Counted from the stretch's first letter, positions 34,192 through 43,101 are shown. The stretch is DNA of 64,000 bases from an uncultured Oscillospiraceae bacterium (GCA_902478785.1 CABSMJ010000002.1:62001-126000); one strand, 5' to 3'. The notes: generated by a model not told the origin, from the letters alone. Program-made: numbers and translations.

Positions 34192-36024
34192 GTGGACGAG
34201 AGATTGGAGCGCATTCTGCCTCGGGTGCAGAAGCCCGGCCGCTATGTGGGCGGCGAATACAACGCGGTGCAGAAGGATAAGGACAAGGTGGATGTTCGCT
34301 TTGCCTTCTGTTTTCCCGACACCTATGAGATCGGTATGTCCAATTTGGGCATGCGGATCCTGTACGGCGTCATGAACGAGATGGATGGAGTCTGGTGCGA
34401 GCGGGTGTTTCAGCCCTGGGGCGACATGGAGGAGGAGATGCGCAAGGCCGGCATCCCCCTCTATGGCCTGGAGTCCGGGGATCCCATTCGGGATTTTGAC
34501 ATCATTGGCTTTTCCGTGGGCTATGAGATGGCCTTTGCCGGCATTCTCAATATGCTGGACCTGGCCGGCGTGCCTGTCCGGGCGGAGGACCGGCCGGATC
34601 TGAGCCCTCTGGTCATCGCCGGCGGCACGGCCATGTACAACGCTGAGCCTGTGGCGGATTTCATCGACATCGTCTCCCTGGGCGAGGGGGAGGATGTGAC
34701 CGTGGAGCTCATCGAGCTCTACCGCCGGGCCAAGCGGGAGGGCTGGACCAAGCATCAGCTGCTGGTGGCCGCCGCCCAGGTGCCGGGGCTGTATGTGCCC
34801 TCCCTCTATGAGGTGACCTACCATGACGACGGCACCGTGGCCGACATCGTGCCTCAGGAGGGTGCTCCCCGGAAGGTGACCAAGCGCATCGTCCAGGACA
34901 TGGACAAGTCCTATTTTCCCGTCCATACCGTGGTCCCCTCCACGGAGATCGTCCAGGACCGGACCACTCTGGAGCTGTTCCGGGGCTGCATCCGGGGCTG
35001 CCGCTTCTGCCAGGCGGGCTATGTGTACCGCCCGGTACGTAGCCGCAGCAAGGATCTTTGCGCGGAGTATGCCAAGGAGGCCCTTTGTGACTCTGGATAT
35101 GAGGAGATGACCCTCTCCAGCCTCTCCACCAGTGACTACCGCCCCTTGGTGGAGCTGTGCGACAATCTGGAGGAATTCTGCGAGGCCCGGCACATCCATC
35201 TGTCTCTGCCCTCCCTGCGGGCGGACAGCTTCTCCATGGATCTGATGCAGCGGCTGCAGAAGGGCCGCAAGTCCGGTCTGACTTTTGCCCCGGAGGCGGG
35301 TACTCAGCGCCTGCGGGACGCTATCAACAAGAATGTCACCGAGGAGGACCTGCTGCAAAGCTGCCGCACCGCCTTTTCCGGCGGCTTCAACGCGGTGAAG
35401 CTGTACTTCATGCTGGGTCTGCCTACGGAGACTGACGAGGATATCCTGGGCATCGCGGAGATCGCCGCCCACGTGATGCACGTGTGGCGGGAGAGCGCCT
35501 CCAACAAGAACCGGGGCGTGCGCATCACAGTCTCCACCTCCTGGTTCGTGCCCAAGCCCTTCACCGCCTTCCAGTGGGAGCCTCAGATCTCCCTGGAGGA
35601 GTATCAGCGCCGGGTGAAGCTGCTGCGTCAGGCCATCACCACCAAGACGGTGACCTACAACTGGCACGACGGTGACACCAGCTTCCTGGAGGCGGTGCTG
35701 GCCCGGGGCGACCGGCGGATGGGCAAGGTGCTGGAGCTGGCCTGGCGCAAGGGCGCCAAGCTGGACGCCTGGGAGGAGTATTTCTCCCTGGAGCGCTGGA
35801 TGGAGGCCTTCCGGGAGTGCGGGCTGGACCCCCATTTCTATGCCAACCGCACCCGGAGCCGGGACGAGCTGATGCCCTGGGATATGATCTCCTGCGGCGT
35901 CACCGACGACTATCTCTGGCGGGAACGGGAGCGGGCCTACGCCTCCGTGACCACCCCCGACTGCCGCACCCACTGCGGCGGCTGCGGGGCAAATCGATTG
36001 GTGGGAGGGAAGTGCAATGTCTAA
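34192..36024 (+). CDS. B12-binding-type radical SAM protein, TIGR03960 family
   Basis: The 610-residue product belongs to the clostridial radical SAM family TIGR03960. Residues about 40-190 are Rossmann-like and resemble a cobalamin-binding domain (FPDTYEIGMSNLGMRILY, then VIAGGTAMYNAEPVADFID). The radical SAM core starts near residue 260 with the 4Fe-4S motif CIRGCRFCQ. ESASNKNRGVRITVSTS is later in the core. The C-terminus ends in a Cys-rich HCGGCG. It starts at a GTG after GAGGAG and overlaps the next gene by 8 nt. The substrate is not known, although the constant pairing with the next family and ribosomal genes suggests an RNA or translation target. Confidence 0.9.
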   Translation: MDERLERILPRVQKPGRYVGGEYNAVQKDKDKVDVRFAFCFPDTYEIGMSNLGMRILYGVMNEMDGVWCERVFQPWGDMEEEMRKAGIPLYGLESGDPIRDFDIIGFSVGYEMAFAGILNMLDLAGVPVRAEDRPDLSPLVIAGGTAMYNAEPVADFIDIVSLGEGEDVTVELIELYRRAKREGWTKHQLLVAAAQVPGLYVPSLYEVTYHDDGTVADIVPQEGAPRKVTKRIVQDMDKSYFPVHTVVPSTEIVQDRTTLELFRGCIRGCRFCQAGYVYRPVRSRSKDLCAEYAKEALCDSGYEEMTLSSLSTSDYRPLVELCDNLEEFCEARHIHLSLPSLRADSFSMDLMQRLQKGRKSGLTFAPEAGTQRLRDAINKNVTEEDLLQSCRTAFSGGFNAVKLYFMLGLPTETDEDILGIAEIAAHVMHVWRESASNKNRGVRITVSTSWFVPKPFTAFQWEPQISLEEYQRRVKLLRQAITTKTVTYNWHDGDTSFLEAVLARGDRRMGKVLELAWRKGAKLDAWEEYFSLERWMEAFRECGLDPHFYANRTRSRDELMPWDMISCGVTDDYLWRERERAYASVTTPDCRTHCGGCGANRLVGGKCNV

Positions 36025-36679
36025 GCTGCGGCTGCTGTTTTCCAAGGAGGCCCAGGCCAGTTATATCTCCCACCTGGACCTGATGCGTACCTTCCAGCGG
36101 GTGTTTCCTCGGACGGGGCTGGAGATCAGCCACTCCAACGGCTTCCACCCCCATCCCATCTTGTCCGTGGTGCTGCCGCTGCCGGTGGGACAGTCCAGCG
36201 TGTGCGAGCTGCTGGACCTGACGGTGGAGCAGGAGAGCGACGGCAGCGGCATCGTGGAAAAGCTCAATCCCGGCTTTCCCGCGGGGCTGCGGGTTCTGGA
36301 GTGCTATGTGCCCCAGCGGCCGGTGCGGGAGCTGGCCTTTGTTCAGGCAGAGCTGCAATTCCTCTATGACGCCGGTGTACCGGCAGGCTGCACGGCAGCC
36401 CTGGAGGAGCTGTTCCAGCGGCCCTCCCTTATCATTCAGAAAAAGACCAAGCGCCGGGAGTTGGCGGATGTGGACATCCGCCCGCTGATCCGCTCGCTGT
36501 CCTTTTCGGAGGAAGAGGGGAAGGTGCTGGTCCGGGCGGTGGTGGCCGCCCAGAATCCGGGTTTGAACCCGGCGCTGCTGGGAAATGCGGTGGCCAAGGA
36601 GCTGCCGGAGCTGGCGCCGGACTTCGTCCGGGTCCGCCGGACGGCGCTGCTGGACGAAAATGGAGAGATTTTTCGCTGA
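36017..36679 (+). CDS. TIGR03936 family radical SAM-associated protein
   Basis: The 220-residue protein starts MSKLRLLFSKEAQASYISHL, followed by DLMRTFQRVFPR, the diagnostic start of the DUF2344/TIGR03936 family that accompanies TIGR03960 radical SAM enzymes. NGFHPHPILSVVLPLPVG near residue 50 is conserved. It has no cysteine cluster of its own and is probably a partner or RNA-binding subunit; that is inference. The 8-nt overlap implies coupled translation. In many clostridia rng, rplU and rpmA follow this pair, but here rplS follows. Confidence 0.88.
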   Translation: MSKLRLLFSKEAQASYISHLDLMRTFQRVFPRTGLEISHSNGFHPHPILSVVLPLPVGQSSVCELLDLTVEQESDGSGIVEKLNPGFPAGLRVLECYVPQRPVRELAFVQAELQFLYDAGVPAGCTAALEELFQRPSLIIQKKTKRRELADVDIRPLIRSLSFSEEEGKVLVRAVVAAQNPGLNPALLGNAVAKELPELAPDFVRVRRTALLDENGEIFR

Positions 36680-36704
36680 TTTTCCGCTTTTTTGGAAAAA
36701 ATCC

Positions 36705-36733
36705 TTGCAATCCAGCGGAAACTGTGATATCCT
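36705..36733 (+). promoter_or_regulatory. promoter for rplS
   Basis: TTGCAA (36705-36710) and TATCCT (36728-36733) are 17 nt apart, with TGA before the -10. The leader is about 95 nt; an autoregulatory L19 leader is known in Firmicutes, but I could not confirm its fold here. Confidence 0.6.
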
Positions 36734-36834
36734 ATTTGAGCTTGAAAAAGGGTGGTCCTCTGCCGTGGGCGAGCCAAGGTGCTTTTGCGTCCGAAAAAAG
36801 CGGTACGAACACCTATAAATTAGGAGGAACATCC

Positions 36835-37176
36835 ATGGATCTCATTAAGGAACTGAACAAAGATCGCCTGGCAACTGAGAAGCCCCAGGTGGAAGTGGGC
36901 GACACCGTTCGCGTCCACGTCAAGATCAAGGAAGGCTCTCGCGAGCGTGTCCAGGTCTTCGAGGGCATCGTCATTGCCAAGAAGCACGGCGGCATCGAGG
37001 AGACCATCACTGTCCGCCGCATTTCCTACGGCGTGGGCGTGGAGAAGATCTTCCCGCTGTACTCCCCCTCCATTGAGCGGATCGAAGTGGTCCGCCATGG
37101 TTCCGTCCGCCGGGCCAAGCTGTACTATCTGCGCGGCCGCGTGGGCAAGGGCGCCAAGGTCAAGGAGAAGCTCTAA
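36835..37176 (+). CDS. rplS: 50S ribosomal protein L19
   Basis: L19 sits at the subunit interface near bridge B8. The 113-residue product starts at the ATG at 36835 (MDLIKELNKDRLATEKPQ), which has TAGGAGGA just upstream; longer upstream frames are unsupported. The motifs VEVGDTVRVHVKIKEG, FEGIVIAKK and VEKIFPLYSPSIERIEVVR are family-typical. It is closed by a terminator before lepB. Confidence 0.98.
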   Translation: MDLIKELNKDRLATEKPQVEVGDTVRVHVKIKEGSRERVQVFEGIVIAKKHGGIEETITVRRISYGVGVEKIFPLYSPSIERIEVVRHGSVRRAKLYYLRGRVGKGAKVKEKL

Positions 37177-37204
37177 GCAACATTTCCGGGGAAACCCGGG
37201 TACG

Positions 37205-37237
37205 AAAAAGGGGACCGGCCTGGCCGGTCCCCTTTTT
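37205..37237 (+). terminator. terminator after rplS
   Basis: A near-palindromic A-run/GGGGACCGGCC hairpin (37205-37220 with 37222-37237) ends in five Ts. It separates rplS from the lepB promoter. Confidence 0.92.
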
Positions 37238-37311
37238 CGTCTTTACGCTTTATAAAACGTCGCAAAAGGGAGAAAGCAGAGGAAGATTCTCGGAATTTCC
37301 CGGGAAAAGCC

Positions 37312-37340
37312 TTGTTGTTTTTTTGACTCTTTGGTATACT
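37312..37340 (+). promoter_or_regulatory. extended -10 promoter for the lepB operon
   Basis: TATACT (37335-37340) is preceded by TGG and lies 17 nt from TTGTTG (37312-37317). A second possible -10, TATACT at 37348-37353, lies 19 nt from TTGACT at 37323-37328, so either or both could be used. Confidence 0.6.
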
Positions 37341-37389
37341 ATTCAATTATACTGGCAGGTCTGTGCTTTCATGGCAAGGAGATGGAGTC

Positions 37390-37992
37390 GTGACGAAAAA
37401 AGATGAGTATCAGCCCAAGCATCTCATGAAGCGGGACGAAAGCCGGGACTCCTATGAGTGGATCCAAGCGCTGGTGTGCTCCGTGCTGGCGGTGGTGCTG
37501 GTGTTTACCTTTGTGGCTCGCCTGATCGGGGTGGACGGCCCGTCCATGGTGCCCACGCTGCAAAACGGAGACCGCCTGGTGGTGGTCAGCTCCCTGCTCT
37601 ACCACGACTATAAGCCCGGCGACATCGTGGTGGCCCGAAAGGACAGCTTTATGTCTGACCCCATCGTCAAGCGGGTCATCGCGGTGGAGGGGCAGACGGT
37701 GGACATCGACTTTGACACCGGCTGCGTCTATGTGGACGGGGAACTGCTGGACGAGCCCTATATCAATGAGCTGACTCTCCGGGAGGAGGGGACAGAGTTT
37801 CCCCTCACTGTGGGGGAGGGCGAGGTGTTTTTGATGGGGGACAACCGCAACCGCAGCAGTGACAGCCGGGACCCCAGCCTTGGTACGGTGGATACCCGCT
37901 ATATCATTGGCAAGGCGGTGTTTTTGCTGTTCCCCGGTGAGGACTCCGTGTCCGGCCAGCGGGACTTTGGCCGGATCGGCAGTTTGTATTGA
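37390..37992 (+). CDS. lepB: signal peptidase I
   Basis: LepB removes signal peptides from exported proteins at the outer face of the membrane. With a GTG start at 37390 (AAGGAG 8 nt upstream) the product is 200 residues. One membrane helix lies at about 23-45. The catalytic Ser52 is in GPSMVPTL, the general-base Lys94 is in DPIVKRVIAVEG, and the box-E motif GDNRNRSSDSRD is near residue 155. It clusters with ylqF, rnhB and yraN after rplS, a common Firmicutes order. Confidence 0.96.
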   Translation: MTKKDEYQPKHLMKRDESRDSYEWIQALVCSVLAVVLVFTFVARLIGVDGPSMVPTLQNGDRLVVVSSLLYHDYKPGDIVVARKDSFMSDPIVKRVIAVEGQTVDIDFDTGCVYVDGELLDEPYINELTLREEGTEFPLTVGEGEVFLMGDNRNRSSDSRDPSLGTVDTRYIIGKAVFLLFPGEDSVSGQRDFGRIGSLY

Positions 37993-38014
37993 TAGATGGA
38001 GAGGAGGCGCGGCA

Positions 38015-38908
38015 ATGGAAGAGAGCGGTATGCACATTCAGTGGTACCCCGGGCACATGACCAAGACCCGGCGGATGATTGCCGAGCAGCTGAAAAATGT
38101 AGATGCGGTGTGTGAGATTCTGGATGCCCGAATTCCCATCTCCAGCCGCAACCCGGATGTGGACGAGCTGACAGCGGGCAAGCCCCGCCTGATTGTCCTC
38201 AACCGGGCGGACCAGGCGGACGCCGAGGCCACCAGGCGCTGGGGTACCTATTTCCGGGGCCGGAGCTTTGCCGTACTGGAGTGCGACGCCAAGAGCGGCC
38301 GTGGCACGGCCAAATTCGCCGCCGCCGTCCGGGAGCTGCTGGCGGACAAGCTCCGGGCCTACGCGGAAAAGGGACAGACGGGCCGGGTGGTCCGGGTGAT
38401 GATTTTGGGCATCCCCAATGTGGGCAAGTCCACCTTTATCAATAAGGTGGCCGGCCGCAAGACCGCCAAGGCGGAGGACCGGCCCGGCGTCACCCGCTCC
38501 AAGCAGTGGGTGCCCATCGACCGGGGACTGGAGCTGCTGGACACGCCGGGCATCCTCTGGCCCAAGTTTGAGGACCAGAGCGTGGGATTGAACCTGGCCT
38601 ATACCGGCGCGGTGAAGGACGACATTCTGGATACGGAGACCCTGGGCTGTCACCTGATGGCCTATCTGGGAGAGCACTATCCTGAGGCCCTGGCCACCGC
38701 CTACAAGCTGCCGGCCATCCCGGAGCGGCAGCCGGAGGAGAATACGGTGGCCTACGGCTATGGGCTCCTGGAGGCGGCAGGCAGGAAGCGGGGCTTTCTC
38801 ATCTCCGGCGGTGAGATCGACACCGAGCGCATGGCCAAGATCCTGCTGGACGAGTTCCGGGGCGGCAAGCTGGGCCGCTTCACCCTGGAGCTGCCGGAGG
38901 AGCTGTGA
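38015..38908 (+). CDS. ylqF: ribosome biogenesis GTPase YlqF/RbgA
   Basis: RbgA promotes late maturation of the 50S subunit. The GTPase is circularly permuted: G4 (LNRAD) and G5 (CDAKSG) precede G1 (GIPNVGKST near residue 131) and G3 (DTPG). The start is the ATG at 38015, with GAGGAGG 8 nt upstream; the family consensus QWYPGHM follows 8 residues in. The C-terminal helical ANTAR-like domain (about 215-297) is present. The 22-nt gap to lepB argues for one operon. Confidence 0.96.
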   Translation: MEESGMHIQWYPGHMTKTRRMIAEQLKNVDAVCEILDARIPISSRNPDVDELTAGKPRLIVLNRADQADAEATRRWGTYFRGRSFAVLECDAKSGRGTAKFAAAVRELLADKLRAYAEKGQTGRVVRVMILGIPNVGKSTFINKVAGRKTAKAEDRPGVTRSKQWVPIDRGLELLDTPGILWPKFEDQSVGLNLAYTGAVKDDILDTETLGCHLMAYLGEHYPEALATAYKLPAIPERQPEENTVAYGYGLLEAAGRKRGFLISGGEIDTERMAKILLDEFRGGKLGRFTLELPEEL

Positions 38909-38958
38909 CAGCTGTTGATTTTCCTGCGGGACACCGGGGAGGAAGAGAGGGAAGTGTG

Positions 38959-39582
38959 ATGTGGGAGTTTGAACAGGCTGCGGCAGAGGAGGGCTTTTCC
39001 TCTGTGTGCGGTGTGGACGAGGCGGGAGCCGGCCCCCTGGCGGGACCGGTGTATGCCGCCGCCGTGATTTTGCCGGAGCAGTGGGACCTGCCGGGACTCA
39101 ACGACTCCAAGAAGCTGACGGAGAAGAAACGGGAAGCTCTCTTCCCCCTGATCTGTCAGCAGGCCATTGCCTGGTCCGTGGCCTTTGCCACGGCGGAGGA
39201 GATCGATGAAATGGACATCCTCAACGCCCGGATGCTGGCCATGCAGAGGGCCATCGACGGATTGTCTCCGGCGGCGGACTTTGCCCTCATCGACGGCAAC
39301 CGGGACCACGGCAGCCAGGTGGCCATTGCCACGCCACACCGGACCATCGTCAAGGGCGACAGCCGCAGCGCCTCCATCGCTGCTGCCTCCATTCTGGCCA
39401 AGGTCAGCCGGGACCGGTACGTGTCCACGAATCTGGAGAGCCGCTATCCCCAGTATCAGTTCGCCCGCCACAAGGGCTACGGCACCAAGCTCCACTACGC
39501 CATGCTGGATCAGTACGGTCCCTGCCCGGAGCACCGGCGGAGCTTCCTGAAGAAGTGGGAGGCCGGTCGCCATGACCAGTAA
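38959..39582 (+). CDS. rnhB: ribonuclease HII with a GAG variant of the GRG motif
   Basis: RNase HII nicks RNA:DNA hybrids and single misincorporated ribonucleotides. The 207-residue enzyme has the acidic residues Asp20, Glu21, an Asp in ALIDGNRD near 112 and a further Asp in KGDSRSASIAAAS. The usual motif DEAGRGPLAGPV reads DEAGAGPLAGPV here, so the middle Arg of the GRG junction-sensing motif is Ala24. The start at 38959 has a GAGGGAAG-type site. It overlaps yraN by 11 nt and follows ylqF, a standard order. Confidence 0.95.
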   Translation: MWEFEQAAAEEGFSSVCGVDEAGAGPLAGPVYAAAVILPEQWDLPGLNDSKKLTEKKREALFPLICQQAIAWSVAFATAEEIDEMDILNARMLAMQRAIDGLSPAADFALIDGNRDHGSQVAIATPHRTIVKGDSRSASIAAASILAKVSRDRYVSTNLESRYPQYQFARHKGYGTKLHYAMLDQYGPCPEHRRSFLKKWEAGRHDQ

Positions 39583-39922
39583 AGACCGGGGCACCTGGGG
39601 CGAGGCCCTGGTGGCCGACTACCTGAGAAAGCACGGCTACACGCTGCTGGCCAGCCAGTGGCGCTGCCGCCTGGGGGAGATCGACCTGATCGCCCGGCGC
39701 AGGGGTATGGTGTGCTTCGTGGAGGTCAAGCTCCGCTCGGGCACGGCCTATGGGCTGCCCCGGGAGTTTGTGGACCGGCGCAAGCAGGAGAAGCTCCGCT
39801 CTGCCGCCGCCCTCTACCTCAGCCGGCAGGAACTGGACTGCCCTGCCCGGTTCGATGTGGCGGAGGTCTACTGGGAAGAGGGCAAGAAGCCCCGCATAGA
39901 ATACATCGAAAATGCGTTTTAA
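39572..39922 (+). CDS. YraN/UPF0102 family nuclease-like protein
   Basis: The 116-residue product has the UPF0102 layout: GTWGEALVADYLRKHGYTLL at the start, then GEIDLIAR and CFVEVKLRS, matching the restriction-endonuclease-like D-ExK core (Asp in GEIDLI, Glu and Lys in VEVK). The biological role of the family is not settled; a link to replication or recombination is suspected. The 11-nt overlap with rnhB gives coupled translation. It is of normal length. Confidence 0.93.
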   Translation: MTSKDRGTWGEALVADYLRKHGYTLLASQWRCRLGEIDLIARRRGMVCFVEVKLRSGTAYGLPREFVDRRKQEKLRSAAALYLSRQELDCPARFDVAEVYWEEGKKPRIEYIENAF

Positions 39923-39931
39923 TTTGAGGTG

Positions 39932-40810
39932 ATGACGGTGTATTCTTACTTTGACGCCCACTGTGACACCCTCAGCCGCTGCCTGCGGCAGGGCTGGTCG
40001 GTGTGGGAAAATCCCGGCCATCTGGATTTGAAGCGGCTCTCGGCCTACGAGCCCCGAGGGCAGGTGTTCGCCCTCTTTGCCGACAGCGCCAAGGTGCCGG
40101 CGGAGGAGCGCTTCCGGACCATCTCCGCCCAGGCAGCGTTGCTGCATGAGGCCAAAAGGAAGGACCCGGCGGGGATGGAAAACTGCTTTCTCTCAGTGGA
40201 GGGAGCAGAGCTGCTGGGATGTGACGAGGGAAGGTTGGAGGAGGTCAAGGCCTGGGGCGTGAGGTGGGTCAATCTCACCTGGAACCACCCCAACGCCCTG
40301 TGCGGCTCCTGCCGAAGCGGCGAGGGGCTGACCCAGCGGGGCCGGGACTTTGTCCGGCGGTGCGGACAGCTGGGGCTGGGGATCGACCTGTCCCACCTCA
40401 GCGACCAGGGGGCCTGGGATGTGCTGCGGCTGGAGGCTGCTCCGGTGCTGGCCAGCCACTCCAACAGCCGCGCCCTCTGCGGCCATCCCCGAAACCTCAC
40501 CGATGCGCTGTTTCGGGCCATCGTGGGCAGCGGCGGCTTTGTGGGACTGAACCTGTGCATCCACTTTCTGGGGGAGCACCCTACGGCGGAGACCGCGGCG
40601 GATCACTTAGAGCATTTCCTGGCTCTGGGCGGGGAGAACCATCTGGGGCTGGGGTCCGACTTTGACGGCACCGACGTACCGGAGGACCTTTCCGGGGTGC
40701 AGGACCTGCCCAGGCTGTGGGCCTTTTTGGAGCGCCGGGGCTTTTCTCCGAAGCTGATCCACAAGCTGTCCTGGGAGAATCTCAACCATTTTCTGCACCT
40801 TTTTACATAA
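39932..40810 (+). CDS. membrane dipeptidase-like (peptidase M19) protein
   Basis: The 292-residue enzyme fits the M19 renal-dipeptidase family of binuclear zinc hydrolases. DAHCDT at the N-terminus gives the HxD pair, LSVEGAE the bridging Glu, LASHSN and GHPRNL the later histidines, and GLGSDFDG the final Asp. There is no signal peptide, so it is cytoplasmic and probably acts on dipeptides or D-amino-acid-containing peptides. The start is not settled: ATG at 39932 is used here, while GTG at 39938 has a better-spaced TGAGGTGAT site. It sits between yraN and thrC. Confidence 0.87.
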   Translation: MTVYSYFDAHCDTLSRCLRQGWSVWENPGHLDLKRLSAYEPRGQVFALFADSAKVPAEERFRTISAQAALLHEAKRKDPAGMENCFLSVEGAELLGCDEGRLEEVKAWGVRWVNLTWNHPNALCGSCRSGEGLTQRGRDFVRRCGQLGLGIDLSHLSDQGAWDVLRLEAAPVLASHSNSRALCGHPRNLTDALFRAIVGSGGFVGLNLCIHFLGEHPTAETAADHLEHFLALGGENHLGLGSDFDGTDVPEDLSGVQDLPRLWAFLERRGFSPKLIHKLSWENLNHFLHLFT

Positions 40811-40847
40811 GCCTATCAGAAATTTTCCGTACTGGAGGAATCAAAAG

Positions 40848-42335
40848 ATGAATTATCTCAGCACAAGAGACAGCGCTCTGCGCATCAGCGCCGCCCAGGC
40901 GGTGAAACTGGGTCTGAGCCGGGACGGCGGACTGCTGACCCCTGAGTCCATTCCCCAGATCGACCAGGCCTTTTTGGAGCGCATGGTCCCTCTGCGCTAT
41001 CAGGACCGGGCCGCCGCCGTCATGGCGCTGTACCTGACGGACTACACGGAGGCCGAGCTTTTGACCTTCGCGGAAAATGCCTACGGACCGGAGAAATTCG
41101 ATACCCCCGCCGTGGCGCCTGTCCACACCCTGGATGAAACCACCCACTGCCTGGAGCTGTGGCACGGCCCCACCAGTGCCTTCAAGGATATGGCGCTCCA
41201 GATGCTGCCCCAGCTGCTCTCTGCCGCCCTGAGAAAGACCGGGGAGGACAAGACTGTCTGCATCCTGGTGGCCACCTCCGGCGACACCGGCAAGGCCGCC
41301 ATGGAGGGCTTTGCCGACGTGCCCCAGACCAAGATCATGGTCTTTTACCCCCAGAATGGTGTCTCCCAGGTTCAGGTGACCCAGATGGTCACCCAGGAGG
41401 GGGCCAATGTGGGCGTGTGCGCCGTGGCGGGCAACTTCGACGACGCCCAGAGCGGCGTCAAGCGAATCTTTTCCGATGAGTCCATCCGCAGCGCTCTGGC
41501 GGAGCGGGGCTTCTTCCTCTCCTCGGCCAACTCCATCAACTGGGGCCGGATTCTGCCCCAGGTGGTCTACTACATCTCCGCCTACTGCGATCTGGTGCGG
41601 GACGGCAAGCTGCCCATGGGCGAGAAGGTGAACTTCTGTGTGCCCACCGGCAACTTCGGCGACATCCTGGCCGCCTACTACGCCAAGCGCATGGGCCTGC
41701 CTGTGGGCAAGCTCATCTGCGCCTCCAACTGCAACAATGTGCTGACGGATTTCCTGCGCACCGGCGTCTACGATCGCAACCGCCCCTTCCACAACACCAT
41801 GAGTCCCTCCATGGACATCCTGATCTCCTCCAATCTGGAGCGGCTGCTCTTTGACCTGTCTGGAGGGAATGACGCCGAGGTCCGGGGCTATATGGAGGCC
41901 CTGGCCAAGGACGGAAAGTACCAGGTCAGCGACGCCATCCAGGCAGCCCTGCAGGAGCAGTACTGGGGCGGCTTCTGCGGCGAGGCGGACACCGCCGCCA
42001 CCATCGGCCGGTACTATCGGGACTACGGCTACCTCATCGACACCCACACCGCTGTGGCTGCCAACGTGATGGAGCAGTATCGCGCCGCCACCGGAGACAA
42101 GACGGTGACCGTGTTTGCCTCCACTGCCTCTCCCTATAAGTTCTGCGACAGCGTCCTTGCGGCCATCGGTGTGACCCCGGCAGGGGAGGGCCTGGAGTTG
42201 CTGGATCAGCTCCACACCGTCACCGGTACCCCCGTGCCCCGGCGTCTGGCGGCCCTGAAGGGCAAGGAGCGGCGCTTCGACCTTGCCTGCGAGAAGGCGG
42301 GTATGGACGGCGTGGTGCTGGACTTTTTGAAATAA
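40848..42335 (+). CDS. thrC: threonine synthase
   Basis: ThrC converts O-phosphohomoserine to threonine with PLP. The 495-residue product has the long form of the fungal/bacterial branch: LSTRDSALRISAAQAVKLGL at the N-terminus, the PLP lysine in HGPTSAFKDMALQM (near 113), LVATSGDTGKAAMEGF and VPTGNFGDILAAYYAK. An ACTGGAGGAATC site lies just before the ATG. The upstream neighbour is the dipeptidase-like gene; hom and thrB are not nearby. Confidence 0.96.
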   Translation: MNYLSTRDSALRISAAQAVKLGLSRDGGLLTPESIPQIDQAFLERMVPLRYQDRAAAVMALYLTDYTEAELLTFAENAYGPEKFDTPAVAPVHTLDETTHCLELWHGPTSAFKDMALQMLPQLLSAALRKTGEDKTVCILVATSGDTGKAAMEGFADVPQTKIMVFYPQNGVSQVQVTQMVTQEGANVGVCAVAGNFDDAQSGVKRIFSDESIRSALAERGFFLSSANSINWGRILPQVVYYISAYCDLVRDGKLPMGEKVNFCVPTGNFGDILAAYYAKRMGLPVGKLICASNCNNVLTDFLRTGVYDRNRPFHNTMSPSMDILISSNLERLLFDLSGGNDAEVRGYMEALAKDGKYQVSDAIQAALQEQYWGGFCGEADTAATIGRYYRDYGYLIDTHTAVAANVMEQYRAATGDKTVTVFASTASPYKFCDSVLAAIGVTPAGEGLELLDQLHTVTGTPVPRRLAALKGKERRFDLACEKAGMDGVVLDFLK

Positions 42336-42343
42336 AGCGCCGG

Positions 42344-42372
42344 GCCGGCGCGCCCAAAAGGCGCGCACCGGC
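42344..42372 (+). other. GC-rich hairpin after thrC
   Basis: GCCGGCGCGCC (42344-42354) pairs with GGCGCGCACCGGC (42360-42372) with a 2-nt bulge. No T run follows, so it may be a weak or factor-dependent terminator between thrC and the phosphoesterase gene. Confidence 0.5.
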
Positions 42373-42402
42373 TGCCATCCTAAATAGAAGGGAGGTGCGC
42401 CT

Positions 42403-43089
42403 GTGGCCCTCTATGCCATTGGAGATCTGCATCTGTCTCTGACGGCCAACAAGTCCATGGAGGTCTTTGGCGCTGGCTGGGAGAACTATACCGAGCGTCT
42501 GCGCCAGTCCCTGTCCCAGCTGGGGGAGGAGGATACCATCGTCCTGGCGGGCGACACCTCCTGGGGGATGTCCCTGGAGGAGGCGGAGGCGGATCTGCGT
42601 TTTTTGGGGCAGATGCCTGGCCGGAAGATCCTCCTCAAGGGCAACCACGACTACTGGTGGAACACAGTGTCCAAGATGCGGAAATTCCTGGAGGAAAAAG
42701 GTATCGAAAACATCGAGTTCCTTCACAACAACTGCTTTACCTACGGTGAGTATGCCATCTGCGGTACCCGGGGCTGGTTCTGGGAGGAGGAGCAGGGGGC
42801 CCAGGACGCTAAGGTCCTCAACCGGGAGCTGGGGCGTCTGGAGACCTCCTTGAAGGCTGCCGGGGACCGGGAGAAGCTGGTATTTCTCCACTATCCGCCC
42901 CTATATCAGGGCTACCAGTGTCCGGAGATCCTGCAGCTGCTGCAAAAATACGGCGTGAAGCGCTGCTGGTACGGCCATCTCCACGGCGGCGGCTGCCGTC
43001 TGGCAAGGACAGGAAATTGGGAGGGGATCACGTTTTCCCTGATCTCTGCAGACCATCTGGAATTTGTTCCGAAAAAAATTTGTGAATAG
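42403..43089 (+). CDS. calcineurin-like metallophosphoesterase
   Basis: The 228-residue protein shows the phosphoesterase metal motifs in order: GDLHLS (Asp8, His10), LAGDTSWGM near 50, LLKGNHDYWW near 80, VFLHYPPLYQ near 167 and YGHLHGGG near 193. This set belongs to a clostridial subfamily of soluble phosphoesterases with unknown substrates. It starts at GTG 42403 after a GGGAGGTG site. It could be co-transcribed with thrC or use readthrough past the hairpin. Confidence 0.88.
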   Translation: MALYAIGDLHLSLTANKSMEVFGAGWENYTERLRQSLSQLGEEDTIVLAGDTSWGMSLEEAEADLRFLGQMPGRKILLKGNHDYWWNTVSKMRKFLEEKGIENIEFLHNNCFTYGEYAICGTRGWFWEEEQGAQDAKVLNRELGRLETSLKAAGDREKLVFLHYPPLYQGYQCPEILQLLQKYGVKRCWYGHLHGGGCRLARTGNWEGITFSLISADHLEFVPKKICE

Positions 43090-43101
43090 CGGAAAAAGAT
43101 G

